Shown: positions 9,307 through 18,605, counted from the stretch's first letter. The stretch: 64,000 nt of DNA from Anabaena cylindrica PCC 7122 (GCF_000317695.1 NC_019771.1:4826001-4890000); one strand, 5' to 3'. Made by a program: numbers and translations. Notes: generated by a model from the sequence alone, not told the origin.

Positions 9307-9873
9307 ATGACTAACCCCAAAAATCCTAATCCTAATAACCATGAAGATAAAGTGACCTCTTATGGAGACGGTTACTCTGATGGTCGTGTTTCTGGAACAA
9401 ATATCAAGAACGAAACGCTAAAAGTACGCGATCAAAACAATGCTGCTGGTGGTTTTTTAATTGGTATTGGTATTACCGCTTTGTTAGGACTGAGTGGACT
9501 TGCTTACTATCTCTGGGGACGGACACCAAGCAATCCAATAATTGTTACACCTGCTCCTGCTGCCCCTCAACAGCCAGCTAAACAGACAACTATCATTGAA
9601 AGAACGAATACTGTTGAGCGTGTTCCAGTACCAGCAGATGTTCCTGCTCCTCCACAAAATGCGCCTAATATCAATGTTAAAGTTGATGTTCCACAGTCGC
9701 AAGCACCTAGAGAAGGCAAGACAGATGTTAATGTGATTGTTCCTAATAATTCACAACCTGCTACTGCTCCACAGAACACGACGATTAATGTAGCTCCTTC
9801 TGAATCTGAACCGTCCACCAAGACCCCAACTCCACAACCAACCTCTAGTCCAGATACAAGTTCAAATCCCTAA
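9307..9873 (+). CDS. Single-pass membrane protein with proline-rich tail, unknown function
   Basis: 188 aa. A hydrophilic N-terminus (1-44) precedes a glycine-rich membrane helix (about 46-69, GGFLIGIGITALLGLSGLAYY). The rest is a Pro/Ala/Thr/Asn-rich, probably disordered region with two INVKVDVP / VNVIVPNN-like segments that look internally repeated. Not assigned to a family. Lying 88 bases after the exported CsbD gene it may share its regulation. A hairpin follows the stop. Confidence 0.75.
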   Translation: MTNPKNPNPNNHEDKVTSYGDGYSDGRVSGTNIKNETLKVRDQNNAAGGFLIGIGITALLGLSGLAYYLWGRTPSNPIIVTPAPAAPQQPAKQTTIIERTNTVERVPVPADVPAPPQNAPNINVKVDVPQSQAPREGKTDVNVIVPNNSQPATAPQNTTINVAPSESEPSTKTPTPQPTSSPDTSSNP

Positions 9874-10211
9874 TATGGCGTAAATACTCATATTTGGCGA
9901 AGTTTTACAATACGTTTGACAAGGGTTACAAATTAGTGATTTTTCACCCACTTTAATAGTGGGTTTACTTACGTAGGTTTGTATTAAGACATATTCAGTT
10001 TGATTTAAATAATTCAGTTACAGAAATTAAAGTTTGTTAGATTACCTGTGAATCAATACTGTAGGAATACAGGATTTCCACTTAACGGGTGACAAGGTGG
10101 TTAAACAGCTTGTTTCATAAGGAATAGAGCCTGAAGCTAAAGAAAAGTTATCAGGTAGAAGGGCAACGATAGGATACTGTTTATGCAGTACATAAAATCA
10201 AAAAACCTTCA
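9874..10211. other. Convergent intergenic region, terminator only
   Basis: About 340 bases between convergent genes. Apart from the hairpin at 9947-9963 no feature was recognised. Confidence 0.4.
9947..9963 (+). terminator. Hairpin, possible terminator of the CsbD cluster
   Basis: CCCACT / AGTGGG with a 5-nt loop, followed by a T-rich stretch (GTTTACTT). It is about 75 bases after the stop of the preceding membrane-protein gene. Confidence 0.45.
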
Positions 10212-11627
10212 CTATAAATCACAAACCTGAGAAGTATTTCCAGCATCAAACTCCTCAAAACTAATTAACTCTAAATATACAGGATTTCGCATTAATTCAT
10301 TGGCTAATAAAAAGCCACTAATTGTCCAAGTTTGATATCTCCGGGCTTCTTTACCAATTAATAAACCACTTGTACCATCATAATATTCAGGCCATTCATC
10401 TTCACTTAAACGTGATGCAGCTATTTCTAAAACACGTTTACTAATATCAGTTCTACCTGTTTTTTGAGCAGCCGCTATTAAACACCATAACAAAACTGGC
10501 CAACTACCAGCATTATGATAGGACCAAGGCATATTTTTAGGATCGCAGCCTGTGAAAATTTTATATTCCTCATTCTCTAAAGCCGGAAAACAGATTTTCA
10601 TGGGCATTTCTCCCACTAAATCATCCCATCGTTCTTCAATCAAATTCATAATGGCTTGAGACTGACGTTCAGTAGTTAAAGAACAAATGATAGCCATCAT
10701 ATTTCCCAAAGCAAAAAATCGAGTATCTAAATGAGAAGGTCCAACATTTGCTGCTAAATAACCACCATGATTTGGCAACCATACACATAAATCAGTATAG
10801 GGAATTGAATCTGCATAGATATTGAATTGATTTACCGCTGTTTGTCCATATTCTTCACCCTTAAAACGATAGATAACATTCAGCCGTTTCATGTCTATCC
10901 AATAATGATGACGAATATGATCTCTTAATAAAGGTAAACGATTATCAATGCCTACAACAATCTCTTCATCACCAGCACAAACTAACAGTTTACGCGCTGC
11001 ACATAAAGCGGCATAAAAGAGAGATTGAATTTCTAAAGGATAGCCAAAAATACCTAAACGCCGATAAATCATACACGACCCGTCGGGAACTAATAGCGTT
11101 GGGTTCATATCGAACCGAGTAGCTAAACAAAGTTCCATAATCAACATTATGCCTTGCTGAAATTGCGGTTGCAAAGCAAATTTTATATCTTTTGTAGCTT
11201 TGACATAAGCGTGTAAGATAATAATCCACCATAGGCAAGAATCAACAGGTGTAACTCTAGCTATAGCTTGTTCTCCAAAATCTGCTTCTAAAAATTCTTC
11301 TCCATTTATGGATACAACTTTAAAACTGGCTGGGATAAAACCCTGGCTAGGTGTATAAGCATTAAGGTCATTTTTCTTGGGTTGTAGCTTCAATGTTTCT
11401 TCTAGAAAATTACGGACAATATCATATTTACCTTTGATGAGAAAAACTAAAGCTGAAGATACAAAATCCCTAACATAGCAATGATCAAAATTAAATTCTG
11501 GTTGTGACTTATCACAGACAACTACAGTTCCTATGGGACGACCTTGATAGTAAATAATAGAATTTTCTAGTAATTCCCATGCCTGTTTTTCGACATCATC
11601 AATTTTTGACATTTCTTCTTTTGTCAT
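10212..11627 (-). CDS. GH100 alkaline/neutral invertase homologue with Asp188 replaced by Tyr
   Basis: 471 aa, alpha/alpha-barrel invertase family (sucrose to glucose plus fructose, cytoplasmic). Family marks are intact along the length: VRDFVSSALVFLIKG, VDSCLWW, PWSYHNAGSWPV and SEDEWPEYYDG (Glu414). From memory, Anabaena InvA uses Asp188 and Glu414 as catalytic pair. Here residue 188 is Tyr (CMIYRRLG, codon 11064-11066, TAT) while the neighbouring paralogue has Asp (CMIDRRMG). A single G-to-T change explains it. The protein is full length and otherwise conserved, so it may be a non-catalytic regulator or a sugar sensor, or newly inactivated. The start is supported by an upstream sequence matching that of the paralogue. 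Confidence 0.92.
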   Translation of the reverse strand: MTKEEMSKIDDVEKQAWELLENSIIYYQGRPIGTVVVCDKSQPEFNFDHCYVRDFVSSALVFLIKGKYDIVRNFLEETLKLQPKKNDLNAYTPSQGFIPASFKVVSINGEEFLEADFGEQAIARVTPVDSCLWWIIILHAYVKATKDIKFALQPQFQQGIMLIMELCLATRFDMNPTLLVPDGSCMIYRRLGIFGYPLEIQSLFYAALCAARKLLVCAGDEEIVVGIDNRLPLLRDHIRHHYWIDMKRLNVIYRFKGEEYGQTAVNQFNIYADSIPYTDLCVWLPNHGGYLAANVGPSHLDTRFFALGNMMAIICSLTTERQSQAIMNLIEERWDDLVGEMPMKICFPALENEEYKIFTGCDPKNMPWSYHNAGSWPVLLWCLIAAAQKTGRTDISKRVLEIAASRLSEDEWPEYYDGTSGLLIGKEARRYQTWTISGFLLANELMRNPVYLELISFEEFDAGNTSQVCDL

Positions 11628-11942
11628 TGCTATGAATACTCCATTTTTATGGGAATTGTGCAGTAATTAATATTCTGGACTGGGATCTAGCAAATGTATC
11701 GCTTGCTTGCGCTGCAATGCTTTCTGGGTTTAATAACGGATATATAGCCAGTTAATCTTGGACATACACGATACATGGCAATATTCCATTATTACAAGAG
11801 AATCTGAGTCTTTTATTTCTCTTATTTTTCTATATGATATCTTCTTTAACTATTCGCTGGAAGCAATTTATAAAAGAGAAAAAAGCCCCAGATCATTATA
11901 TAGGGGCTTGAAAAATATTGTTCATTGTAGACAATTATCTCA
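11628..11942. other. Spacer between tandem invertase genes
   Basis: 315 bases holding the terminator of the upstream paralogue (11879-11909) and probably a separate promoter for the Tyr188 copy. The bases just before both invertase starts are alike (AAATGGAGT... then GCAATG or GCGATG), a relic of the duplication. Confidence 0.55.
11879..11909 (-). terminator. Rho-independent terminator of the Asp188 invertase gene
   Basis: Read on the minus strand: AAGCCCC, 13-nt loop, GGGGCTT followed by a run of six T residues. It lies about 35 bases after the minus-strand stop at 11943, the layout of a classical intrinsic terminator. Confidence 0.75.
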
Positions 11943-13391
11943 TTACATAGACAGATAAGGGTCAATATTACCAACTTCAAATTCACAGGCTCTAGAAATT
12001 GATTCTGGAGGTAATTTATCAAAACTAACTAACGGTAAAAACTGAGGATTATCCATTAGTTCTTTAGCCAATAAATACCCTGCAATTGTCCAGGTTTGAT
12101 ATTTGCGGGCTTGTTTACCAATTAATCGCCCTTTCTTACCATCGTAATATTCTGGCCATTCATCTTCACTCAAACGAGCTTTGGCAATTTCCATTGCTTT
12201 TCTAGCCATACCAGTTTTATTGGTCTTCATGGATGCTGCGGCTAACATCCACATCAAAACAGGCCAACTTCCAGCATTATGATAAGACCAAGGTATATTT
12301 TTAGGATCACATCCTGTTACAACTCTATACTCTTCATGTTCTAAAGCCGGGAAACAGATTTTCATGGGCATATCTCCCACTAAATCATCCCATCTTTTTT
12401 CAATTAGAGCCATAATTGATTGAGATTGTTCTTCAGTTGAAAGATCACAAATAATCGCCATCAAATTTCCCAGTGTAAAGAAGCGAGTATCTAACTGAGA
12501 TGGGCCAACATTACCGGCAAAATAACCACCTTTTTTAGGTAGCCATTTATCTAATTCATAATAAGGTAGAGAATCTACATAAATGTTAAATAGATTCACC
12601 GCTGCTTTGCCATATTCTTCGCTTTTGAAGCGATAAATTGCATTGAGACGATTAATATCTATCCAATAATGCTGACGAATATGTCCACATAGTAAAGGTA
12701 AGCGGTTATCAATTGCAGCGACGATATCTTGATTACCTTTACAAATTAGTAGCTCACGCGCTACGCGCAATGCACCAAAAAATAGCACTTGAATTTCTAG
12801 CGGATGACCATAGATACCCATGCGCCGATCAATCATGCAAGCTCCATCTGGAACTAACAGCGTTGGATACATATCAAAACGATTAGCCAGACAGATTTCC
12901 ATGATTAACTTGATACCTGTTTGGAATTCAGGTTGATAAGCCAGAGCATAGTCATTTGTAGCAACCACGTAAGCACGCAGTAAAATTAGCCACCACAAAC
13001 AAGAGTCAACAGGTGTGACTCTAGCGATCGCGTGTTCTCCAAAATCAGCTTCTAAATGTTCTTCACCATTAATAGAAATAACTTTGAAGCTTGCTGGTAT
13101 CAAACCTCGACCAGGTTTATATGCGTCTAATGCTCTTTCTTTAGGCTGTAACTTTAAGGTTTCTTCTAGGAAATTTCTGACAATATCTGTTCTACCTTTA
13201 ATCAAAAAAATTAAGGCGGAAGAAACAAAATCTCTAACAAAGCACTGGTCATAATTTAACGCTTCAACAGACGGATCATAGGCAGCTAAGGTTCCAATAG
13301 GACGACCTTGATAATAGAGAATTGAATTCTCTAAAGCTTGCCACGCCTCATTTTCTATATTGTCAGTTGTACTTAATTCATTTACTTGCAT
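11943..13391 (-). CDS. GH100 alkaline/neutral invertase, catalytic residues intact
   Basis: 482 aa from the chosen ATG (GGAG upstream; the frame stays open to 13436). With this start residue numbers coincide with the catalytic pair I recall for Anabaena InvA: Asp188 in CMIDRRMG (codon 12828-12830) and Glu414 in EWPEYYDG. Other family segments: VRDFVSSALIFLIKG, VDSCLWWLILLRAYV, PWSYHNAGSWPV. It hydrolyses sucrose in the cytoplasm, a step needed for carbon use in heterocyst-formers. Followed by a strong terminator, then the Tyr188 paralogue in the same orientation. InvA versus InvB orthology was not resolved. Confidence 0.94.
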   Translation of the reverse strand: MQVNELSTTDNIENEAWQALENSILYYQGRPIGTLAAYDPSVEALNYDQCFVRDFVSSALIFLIKGRTDIVRNFLEETLKLQPKERALDAYKPGRGLIPASFKVISINGEEHLEADFGEHAIARVTPVDSCLWWLILLRAYVVATNDYALAYQPEFQTGIKLIMEICLANRFDMYPTLLVPDGACMIDRRMGIYGHPLEIQVLFFGALRVARELLICKGNQDIVAAIDNRLPLLCGHIRQHYWIDINRLNAIYRFKSEEYGKAAVNLFNIYVDSLPYYELDKWLPKKGGYFAGNVGPSQLDTRFFTLGNLMAIICDLSTEEQSQSIMALIEKRWDDLVGDMPMKICFPALEHEEYRVVTGCDPKNIPWSYHNAGSWPVLMWMLAAASMKTNKTGMARKAMEIAKARLSEDEWPEYYDGKKGRLIGKQARKYQTWTIAGYLLAKELMDNPQFLPLVSFDKLPPESISRACEFEVGNIDPYLSM

Positions 13392-14188
13392 CGCCAGAAT
13401 AACTCCATTTAGATAGTAATTTTGTAGTAGATGCACCTTTATTGATTATTTATATTTGCTATTTTCATTATCACATAACTGATTTTCTGAAAAGCAAATA
13501 TAAATCCTGGAAAGCAATACTCCAACAAGAACATTTACAACTGCTGAATATTAGCAAATCAATTTGCTGTTAATTTGCTTTTTATTAAAAATCTTTAGGT
13601 GAATTTTACTAATCGGTTTATTCACATCCATAAATGAAAATCACCTTCAAAACAATTATAGGAAGATAGATTTTTAGATTCTGCATTGCCCTATTTTAAG
13701 GTTCAGGACTTTGCTTTACTAAACAAAAATATATCCCTATTGCTGTTTAAGGTTTATGTGAAGTTTAAACCCCTTGTAGTATATTTACTTGGCTAGGATT
13801 GACTGTTTGAAACTGCAAATTAAATTATTCCCCTATAAGTTAACAATTTATAACGTTTTTTCGCAATATGCAATATGGATGCTTAAAAATTTAGGGTGTC
13901 AATTTTGATCAAGGATTGTTCATTGTATCCTAATGACCAAAAATTTATGCAATCAGTAGCTTATGGTAGATAATCCGAACAAAACCATGTATACAGGAGT
14001 AAGGCTATATAACGGCTTTTTTAACCGCTCTCACAGCTTACTAGAGGCTATCAAAGCCAAAATAAACTAATTTTTGTAATCTTACTAACTCGTGCTACAT
14101 CAACACCCTTTAAGGACGTTTTATAAAACGTCTCTACAGGAGAAATATTCTGTAACTTATTACACAAATTTATGTATTAAAATTAGGT
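13392..14188. other. Long intergenic region upstream of the invertase pair
   Basis: About 800 AT-rich bases between the invertase start and the stop of the WD40-J gene (both minus strand). It should contain the invertase promoter. The only structure recognised is a palindrome at 14115-14132. Confidence 0.45.
14115..14132. repeat. Palindrome, member of a dispersed GACGTT...AACGTC family
   Basis: A perfect 18-bp palindrome (GACGTTTTATAAAACGTC) followed by TCTACAGG. The flanking GACGT...ACGTCTCTACA pattern matches the 33-bp palindrome at 27946-27978, so both look like the same dispersed repeat family. Confidence 0.6.
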
Positions 14189-15916
14189 TTATTTTTCAAC
14201 ATTCGCTAACGTCTGAAAATTATGATAAGCCTGATTCACAGCTTGCATTGCAGCTTTAGCACTTTCTGAATTATTAATATCAGGATGATACAATCTTGCT
14301 AATCGACGGTAGGCAAGTTTCACATCGTCAGGATGGGTGTTTGTATTTACACCTAATATTTCCCACCATTCCCCAATTATAGATAAATTTTCAGTTAAAT
14401 TTTTAGTGCTTTGGACTTGTCTCCAGATTTTGATCGTCCCACTTTTACCACCACTAATCAAAATTTCACCATCTGAACTAAAAATTAAAGGACTAAAACC
14501 AGAAAAAGTTTCTAATAATTCCCCAGTTTGTAGATTCCAAATTTTGATAATTCCATCTTTGCTGCTACTAGCGAGAGTATTACCATCAGGATGAATAGCA
14601 ATAGATAAAACTGCCTTTAAGTGTCCCGTTAAGGTGCGGATTAATTCACCTGTTTTCATAGTCCAAAGTTTAATAGTAGTGTCTGTACTTCCGCTAATTA
14701 AAACTTGATTATTTGGAGTGATAGCCAGTGTATTTACTGCGGCTAAATGTTGAGTAAGAATACAACGTTTTTGACCAGTTTGTAAATCCCAGATTCTGAT
14801 AGTTTTATCTGCACTACCACTAACTAAAGTTGTACTATCAGGGCTAATAGCAATTGCTAAAACTGCATCTGTGTGTCCATTTAAAGTGCGTTTGATGTTT
14901 CCTGTATAACGTCCCCAAATTCTAATAGTTTTATCTGTACTTCCACTAATAATAATTCTGTCATCTGGACTATAAACAACTGCATTAACAAAACCGTTGT
15001 GACTACAGGGAGAATTTAAATAAGAGAATGTGCGGTTATATTGTTTTGTGTTCAATTGCCAACTGCTAATTTTTCGATCTACACTACCGCTAATGATTTG
15101 CTTACCATCTGGACTGATAGCCACAGATAAAACCGCTTCAGCTTGTCCAGAAAATGTATATAAAAATTTTCCGGGTTTCAAATTCCACAGATTAACTTGT
15201 CTGTCATCGCTACCACTAATCATAGTTTTTCCATCGGGATGAATAGCTACTGCATTTACAGCCCCAGAATGTCCCTTGAGTGTTTTTACACATTGCCAAG
15301 TTTGAGGTAATTTGTTAGTAAGTGATACAGTTGTTACTTCAACTTTGGGGGAGTGAGTATTTTGTGTATTCTTGAGATTTTCTAACTCATCATCAAGTTC
15401 TAAAGCTGAAAATTTCTGACTAATATCATCACCTGATAACTCTCTTAATGCGGCGGTGTAATAATCCATTTGTAGAACTTTTTCTTCCATGCGTTCAAAA
15501 ACTTGCATGGGAGTTTCTTTAAATTCAGAATTATCTAACAATTGCGCGACACCATAAGCAGCTAGTCCAACTACAGCACCAATTCCTGCTATTGGCATAC
15601 TACCAATACCGAAAGCTAAACCAATTTTCGGTGCAACGAATCCTATCCCACCAACGACGCTAGAAAAACCAACACCACCAACAGCACCTATTCCCATTGC
15701 GCCAAAAACTGCTGTATCTCCTTCTGTGATTCCTTTAAATGCGCCATATATAGCAGCACCTGCAACTGCACCCGCAGCGCTAACAGAAGTTGCACCTATT
15801 CCTACAGCACCAAAGCTACCTGCTATCCCAATTCCACCAACGGTAGATGATAGACACGCGCCAGTTAAACTTCCGGTGGTGATGAATGTTGCACCTATTG
15901 TGGATGTTGGTTTCAT
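14189..15916 (-). CDS. WD40 propeller protein with glycine-rich N-terminus and C-terminal J-domain
   Basis: 575 aa with an unusual three-part build. Residues about 1-135 are Gly/Ala-rich and hydrophobic, with repeated GIG/GAVAG patterns that could insert in membranes as glycine-zipper hairpins. Residues about 205-500 hold seven WD40 repeats (SGSxDxTIRIW types; the last degenerate), enough for one propeller. Residues about 505-575 form a J-domain: WWEILGVNTNTHPDDVKLAY, then RRLARLYHPDINN with the HPD motif that stimulates Hsp70. It may therefore recruit a DnaK to a membrane or a WD40-bound client; that role is inferred. dnaK itself is 13 kb away. Confidence 0.9.
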   Translation of the reverse strand: MKPTSTIGATFITTGSLTGACLSSTVGGIGIAGSFGAVGIGATSVSAAGAVAGAAIYGAFKGITEGDTAVFGAMGIGAVGGVGFSSVVGGIGFVAPKIGLAFGIGSMPIAGIGAVVGLAAYGVAQLLDNSEFKETPMQVFERMEEKVLQMDYYTAALRELSGDDISQKFSALELDDELENLKNTQNTHSPKVEVTTVSLTNKLPQTWQCVKTLKGHSGAVNAVAIHPDGKTMISGSDDRQVNLWNLKPGKFLYTFSGQAEAVLSVAISPDGKQIISGSVDRKISSWQLNTKQYNRTFSYLNSPCSHNGFVNAVVYSPDDRIIISGSTDKTIRIWGRYTGNIKRTLNGHTDAVLAIAISPDSTTLVSGSADKTIRIWDLQTGQKRCILTQHLAAVNTLAITPNNQVLISGSTDTTIKLWTMKTGELIRTLTGHLKAVLSIAIHPDGNTLASSSKDGIIKIWNLQTGELLETFSGFSPLIFSSDGEILISGGKSGTIKIWRQVQSTKNLTENLSIIGEWWEILGVNTNTHPDDVKLAYRRLARLYHPDINNSESAKAAMQAVNQAYHNFQTLANVEK

Positions 15917-16102
15917 AACTTGAATTTAGTCAATTTAAGAAATTTTTAGCGCTTATCATTGGGTTTATGCAGCAAATATTATATGGCTTTGAGCGAAGTC
16001 TAAGTAAATCGCCAATTTTGGATATTGCACATAAATATTTACATAAGGGTTTAGCAATGCTAAACCCCTAATAATAAACTTATTTAATTTCTGAGTTTTC
16101 AA

Positions 16103-16175
16103 TGCGCCCTGCTGGAATCGAACCAGCCTGAGGACGAATTATGAGTTCGTTGCCTCCCCAATCGGCCAAGGGCGC
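16103..16175 (-). tRNA. tRNA with CAU anticodon, probably tRNA-Ile2 (usually auto-annotated Met)
   Basis: Complete cloverleaf on the minus strand: acceptor GCGCCCT/AGGGCGC, D-stem GCC/GGC, anticodon stem ACGAA/TTCGT with loop CTCATAA (anticodon CAT), T-arm GCTGG-TTCGATT-CCAGC, discriminator A, no encoded CCA. The start GCgCCCTTGGCcGA and the loop CTCATAA resemble chloroplast trnI-CAU more than elongator or initiator tRNA-Met, so the C34 is probably lysidine-modified to read AUA. Met identity is not excluded. Confidence 0.9.
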
Positions 16176-16496
16176 TCGTTGTGTTAAATTTTAGTTTTGT
16201 CTACTTAAGCTTTAATGCTAACTCTTTGTTATTATTTGAGCTTGAGTCAATAATTGACTTATTAGACAAACGCACGTCTATAAGCATAGCATGATTTTAC
16301 AACCTTTGCCAAATTTTAAAAATTTCCTCAGGTTTGAGAGTCTGAAGACAAAACATCACCTAATCACAAGTTTATAGAAAAATGGCGATTTTAGACTTTT
16401 TACGAGAATAATTAATGAAGTTACTGATATATGGTTTAGCTTTAACGCTTTAACACTTGTAAATAAATTAAATTTCTTCTAACTAGCTTGTCAGCG
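16176..16496. other. Divergent intergenic region between tRNA and next gene
   Basis: About 320 AT-rich bases expected to hold promoters of the tRNA (minus) and the following gene (plus). No named element was recognised. Confidence 0.4.
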
Positions 16497-17198
16497 ATGA
16501 AAATAAATTCCACTGTAGTTTTGACGTTGATTTTGTTAACCCTAATGTTGGGCGCAGGTTCTGTGAGTGCATTTTTGGGATTTACGATGGGAAGTTCTGC
16601 TCTTAAAGGTGTAACTACACCAGATGGTCGTCCCGCAACTAAATTTGCCAGCGGTAAGACCAATAATGCTCAACAGGTGGGAATAAGCCTCTTAAAAGAG
16701 GATGAGATTCTTAAAAGTGTTCAATCACGGATTCAGGGGAATACGAGTGCGAGCAAAGCAAAAAAGCTAGATGAAGATGAAGATGAGACAAAAACCAAGA
16801 AGCCTGAAGTCCAGGAAACGCCCCAAGAAGTGACCGAAGAAAAACTGCAACCAGGATTTCCAGTTGTTGCTGAAAGTGAAGGTGTCACGTTGTCTGTACA
16901 ATCGGCTCGCTACTCTGGTGGTGATTTATTACTAAAAGTAAAAATGCAAAACCAGGGTGCTGATTCTGTAAGGTTCCTGTATAGTTTTTTAGATGTCACT
17001 GATGATAAAGGCAGAACACTAAGCGCTATTACAGAAGGATTGCCCGCAGAATTGCCTACTAAGGGTCCAACATTTACAGGTACAATTAGTATTCCCACAG
17101 CTTTACTGGACGATGTGAGTAAAATCTCGCTGGCACTGACAGATTATCCTGCTCAAAAACTAAAATTACAAGTGTCAGATATTCCTGTAGAAAAATAG
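16497..17198 (+). CDS. Exported or membrane-anchored protein, unknown function
   Basis: 233 aa from ATG 16497. N-terminal hydrophobic helix (about 7-30) that can act as signal anchor, then a Lys/Glu-rich low-complexity region (about 80-120) and a beta-rich C-terminal domain (125-233) with KVKMQNQGADSVRFLYSF and DVTDDKGRTLSAITEGLP. This C-terminal pattern resembles the DUF4352-type immunoglobulin-like fold of exported lipoproteins, but the match is only by eye. It lies 54 bases before the CorC/HlyC-like membrane gene and may be co-transcribed with it. Confidence 0.75.
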   Translation: MKINSTVVLTLILLTLMLGAGSVSAFLGFTMGSSALKGVTTPDGRPATKFASGKTNNAQQVGISLLKEDEILKSVQSRIQGNTSASKAKKLDEDEDETKTKKPEVQETPQEVTEEKLQPGFPVVAESEGVTLSVQSARYSGGDLLLKVKMQNQGADSVRFLYSFLDVTDDKGRTLSAITEGLPAELPTKGPTFTGTISIPTALLDDVSKISLALTDYPAQKLKLQVSDIPVEK

Positions 17199-17252
17199 AA
17201 ATGCTATTGTTAGCGTTTTGGTATCGGCGTAAGTTTTACACGAGCTTTAACG

Positions 17253-18599
17253 GTGAGTGGTCTTCCTCAGTTAATTTGGACAGATGTAGGGTTGAGATTG
17301 TTGTCAGTGCTACTGCTGATAGCGATTAATGCTTTCTTTGTCATGGCGGAATTTTCGATGGTGACTGTACGGCGCACACGTATTCACCAATTAGTTCAGG
17401 CTGGGGACATTCCAGCGATCGCTGTCGAAATGCTACAACGTAGTATTGACAGGCTTTTATCTACGGCTCAGGTAGGTATTACCCTCTCTAGTTTGGCACT
17501 AGGTTGGATTGGAGAAAGTACGATTGTTGTATTGATGGAGGCATGGTTAAAATCCTGGCCTTTACCCATCGGTTTGAGTAACTTCCTAGCTCATTCTTTA
17601 TCAGTTCCAATTACCTTCTTTTTGATTGCCTATTTGCAAATTGTGTTCGGGGAATTGTTTCCCAAATCGGTAGCTATGCTGTATTCAGAACAGCTGGCTA
17701 GGTTTTTGGGGTCTTCGGTCAAAGCGATAGTACGTTTTTTCAGCCCTGTAATTTGGATTCTCAACCAATCAACCCGCTATCTGTTGCGATTATTCGGCAT
17801 TCAATATACAGGACAAAGCTGGAGACCACCAGTTACTCCTGAAGAATTGCAATTAATTATATCAACAGAACGAGAATCAACTGGTTTAGAGTTATCAGAG
17901 CGAGAATTGCTCAATAATGTTTTTGAGTTTGGAGAAATCACAGCGGAAGATGTGATGATTCCTCGTACCAACGTTATAGCCTTGCCAGAAGACGCAACTT
18001 TTCACACCCTACTCCAGGAAATGATATCTAGTGGTCATTGCCGCTTTCCCATTGTTGGCGAATCTCTAGATGACATTCGCGGTATTGTTTATTTTCAAGA
18101 TTTAGCAAGACCATTAGCTACTGGAAAGCTGGCTTTAGATACACAAATTCTACCTTGGATGCGATCGCCCCGCTTTGTCCCAGAACAAACTTTGTTGAGC
18201 GAACTACTGCCCATGATGCAGCAAGAAAAACCAGCTATGGTAATTGTTGTTAATGAATTTGGCGGTACGGTAGGACTGGTGACAATTCAAGATGTCATTG
18301 CTGAAATTATTGGCAATGCAGGTGAACAGGAAAGTAACGATTACCTGTTAGTCCAAATGTCAGATCCGCAGACATTTTTAGTGCAAGCCCAGATCAACCT
18401 AGAAGAACTTAACGAAGTCTTACATCTCAATTTACCCTTAACGCGAGAATATCAGACCTTGGGTGGCTTTCTGCTCTATCAATTGCAAAAAATCCCCGAT
18501 AAAGGCGAAACCCTCTTTTATGAAAATATCGAATTTACCGTCATGTCAGTTATCGGCCCACGCCTCAACCAAATTCAAATCAAATTTTTAGAAGGATAG
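17253..18599 (+). CDS. CNNM/HlyC-CorC family membrane protein (DUF21 + CBS pair + transporter-associated domain)
   Basis: 448 aa, GTG start. DUF21/CNNM membrane domain (about 1-190) with hydrophobic segments around 10-30, 95-125 and 135-160. A CBS pair follows (about 215-345; EDVMIPRTNVIALPED and VVNEFGGTVGLVTIQDVIAE) and then a CorC_HlyC domain (about 360-448). Relatives mediate Mg2+/Co2+ or Na+-coupled Mg export; the old label haemolysin is misleading. The EFGGTVGLVT motif is the family signature. Followed immediately by a tandem heptamer array. Confidence 0.93.
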   Translation: MSGLPQLIWTDVGLRLLSVLLLIAINAFFVMAEFSMVTVRRTRIHQLVQAGDIPAIAVEMLQRSIDRLLSTAQVGITLSSLALGWIGESTIVVLMEAWLKSWPLPIGLSNFLAHSLSVPITFFLIAYLQIVFGELFPKSVAMLYSEQLARFLGSSVKAIVRFFSPVIWILNQSTRYLLRLFGIQYTGQSWRPPVTPEELQLIISTERESTGLELSERELLNNVFEFGEITAEDVMIPRTNVIALPEDATFHTLLQEMISSGHCRFPIVGESLDDIRGIVYFQDLARPLATGKLALDTQILPWMRSPRFVPEQTLLSELLPMMQQEKPAMVIVVNEFGGTVGLVTIQDVIAEIIGNAGEQESNDYLLVQMSDPQTFLVQAQINLEELNEVLHLNLPLTREYQTLGGFLLYQLQKIPDKGETLFYENIEFTVMSVIGPRLNQIQIKFLEG

Positions 18600-18605
18600 G
18601 GGGTA

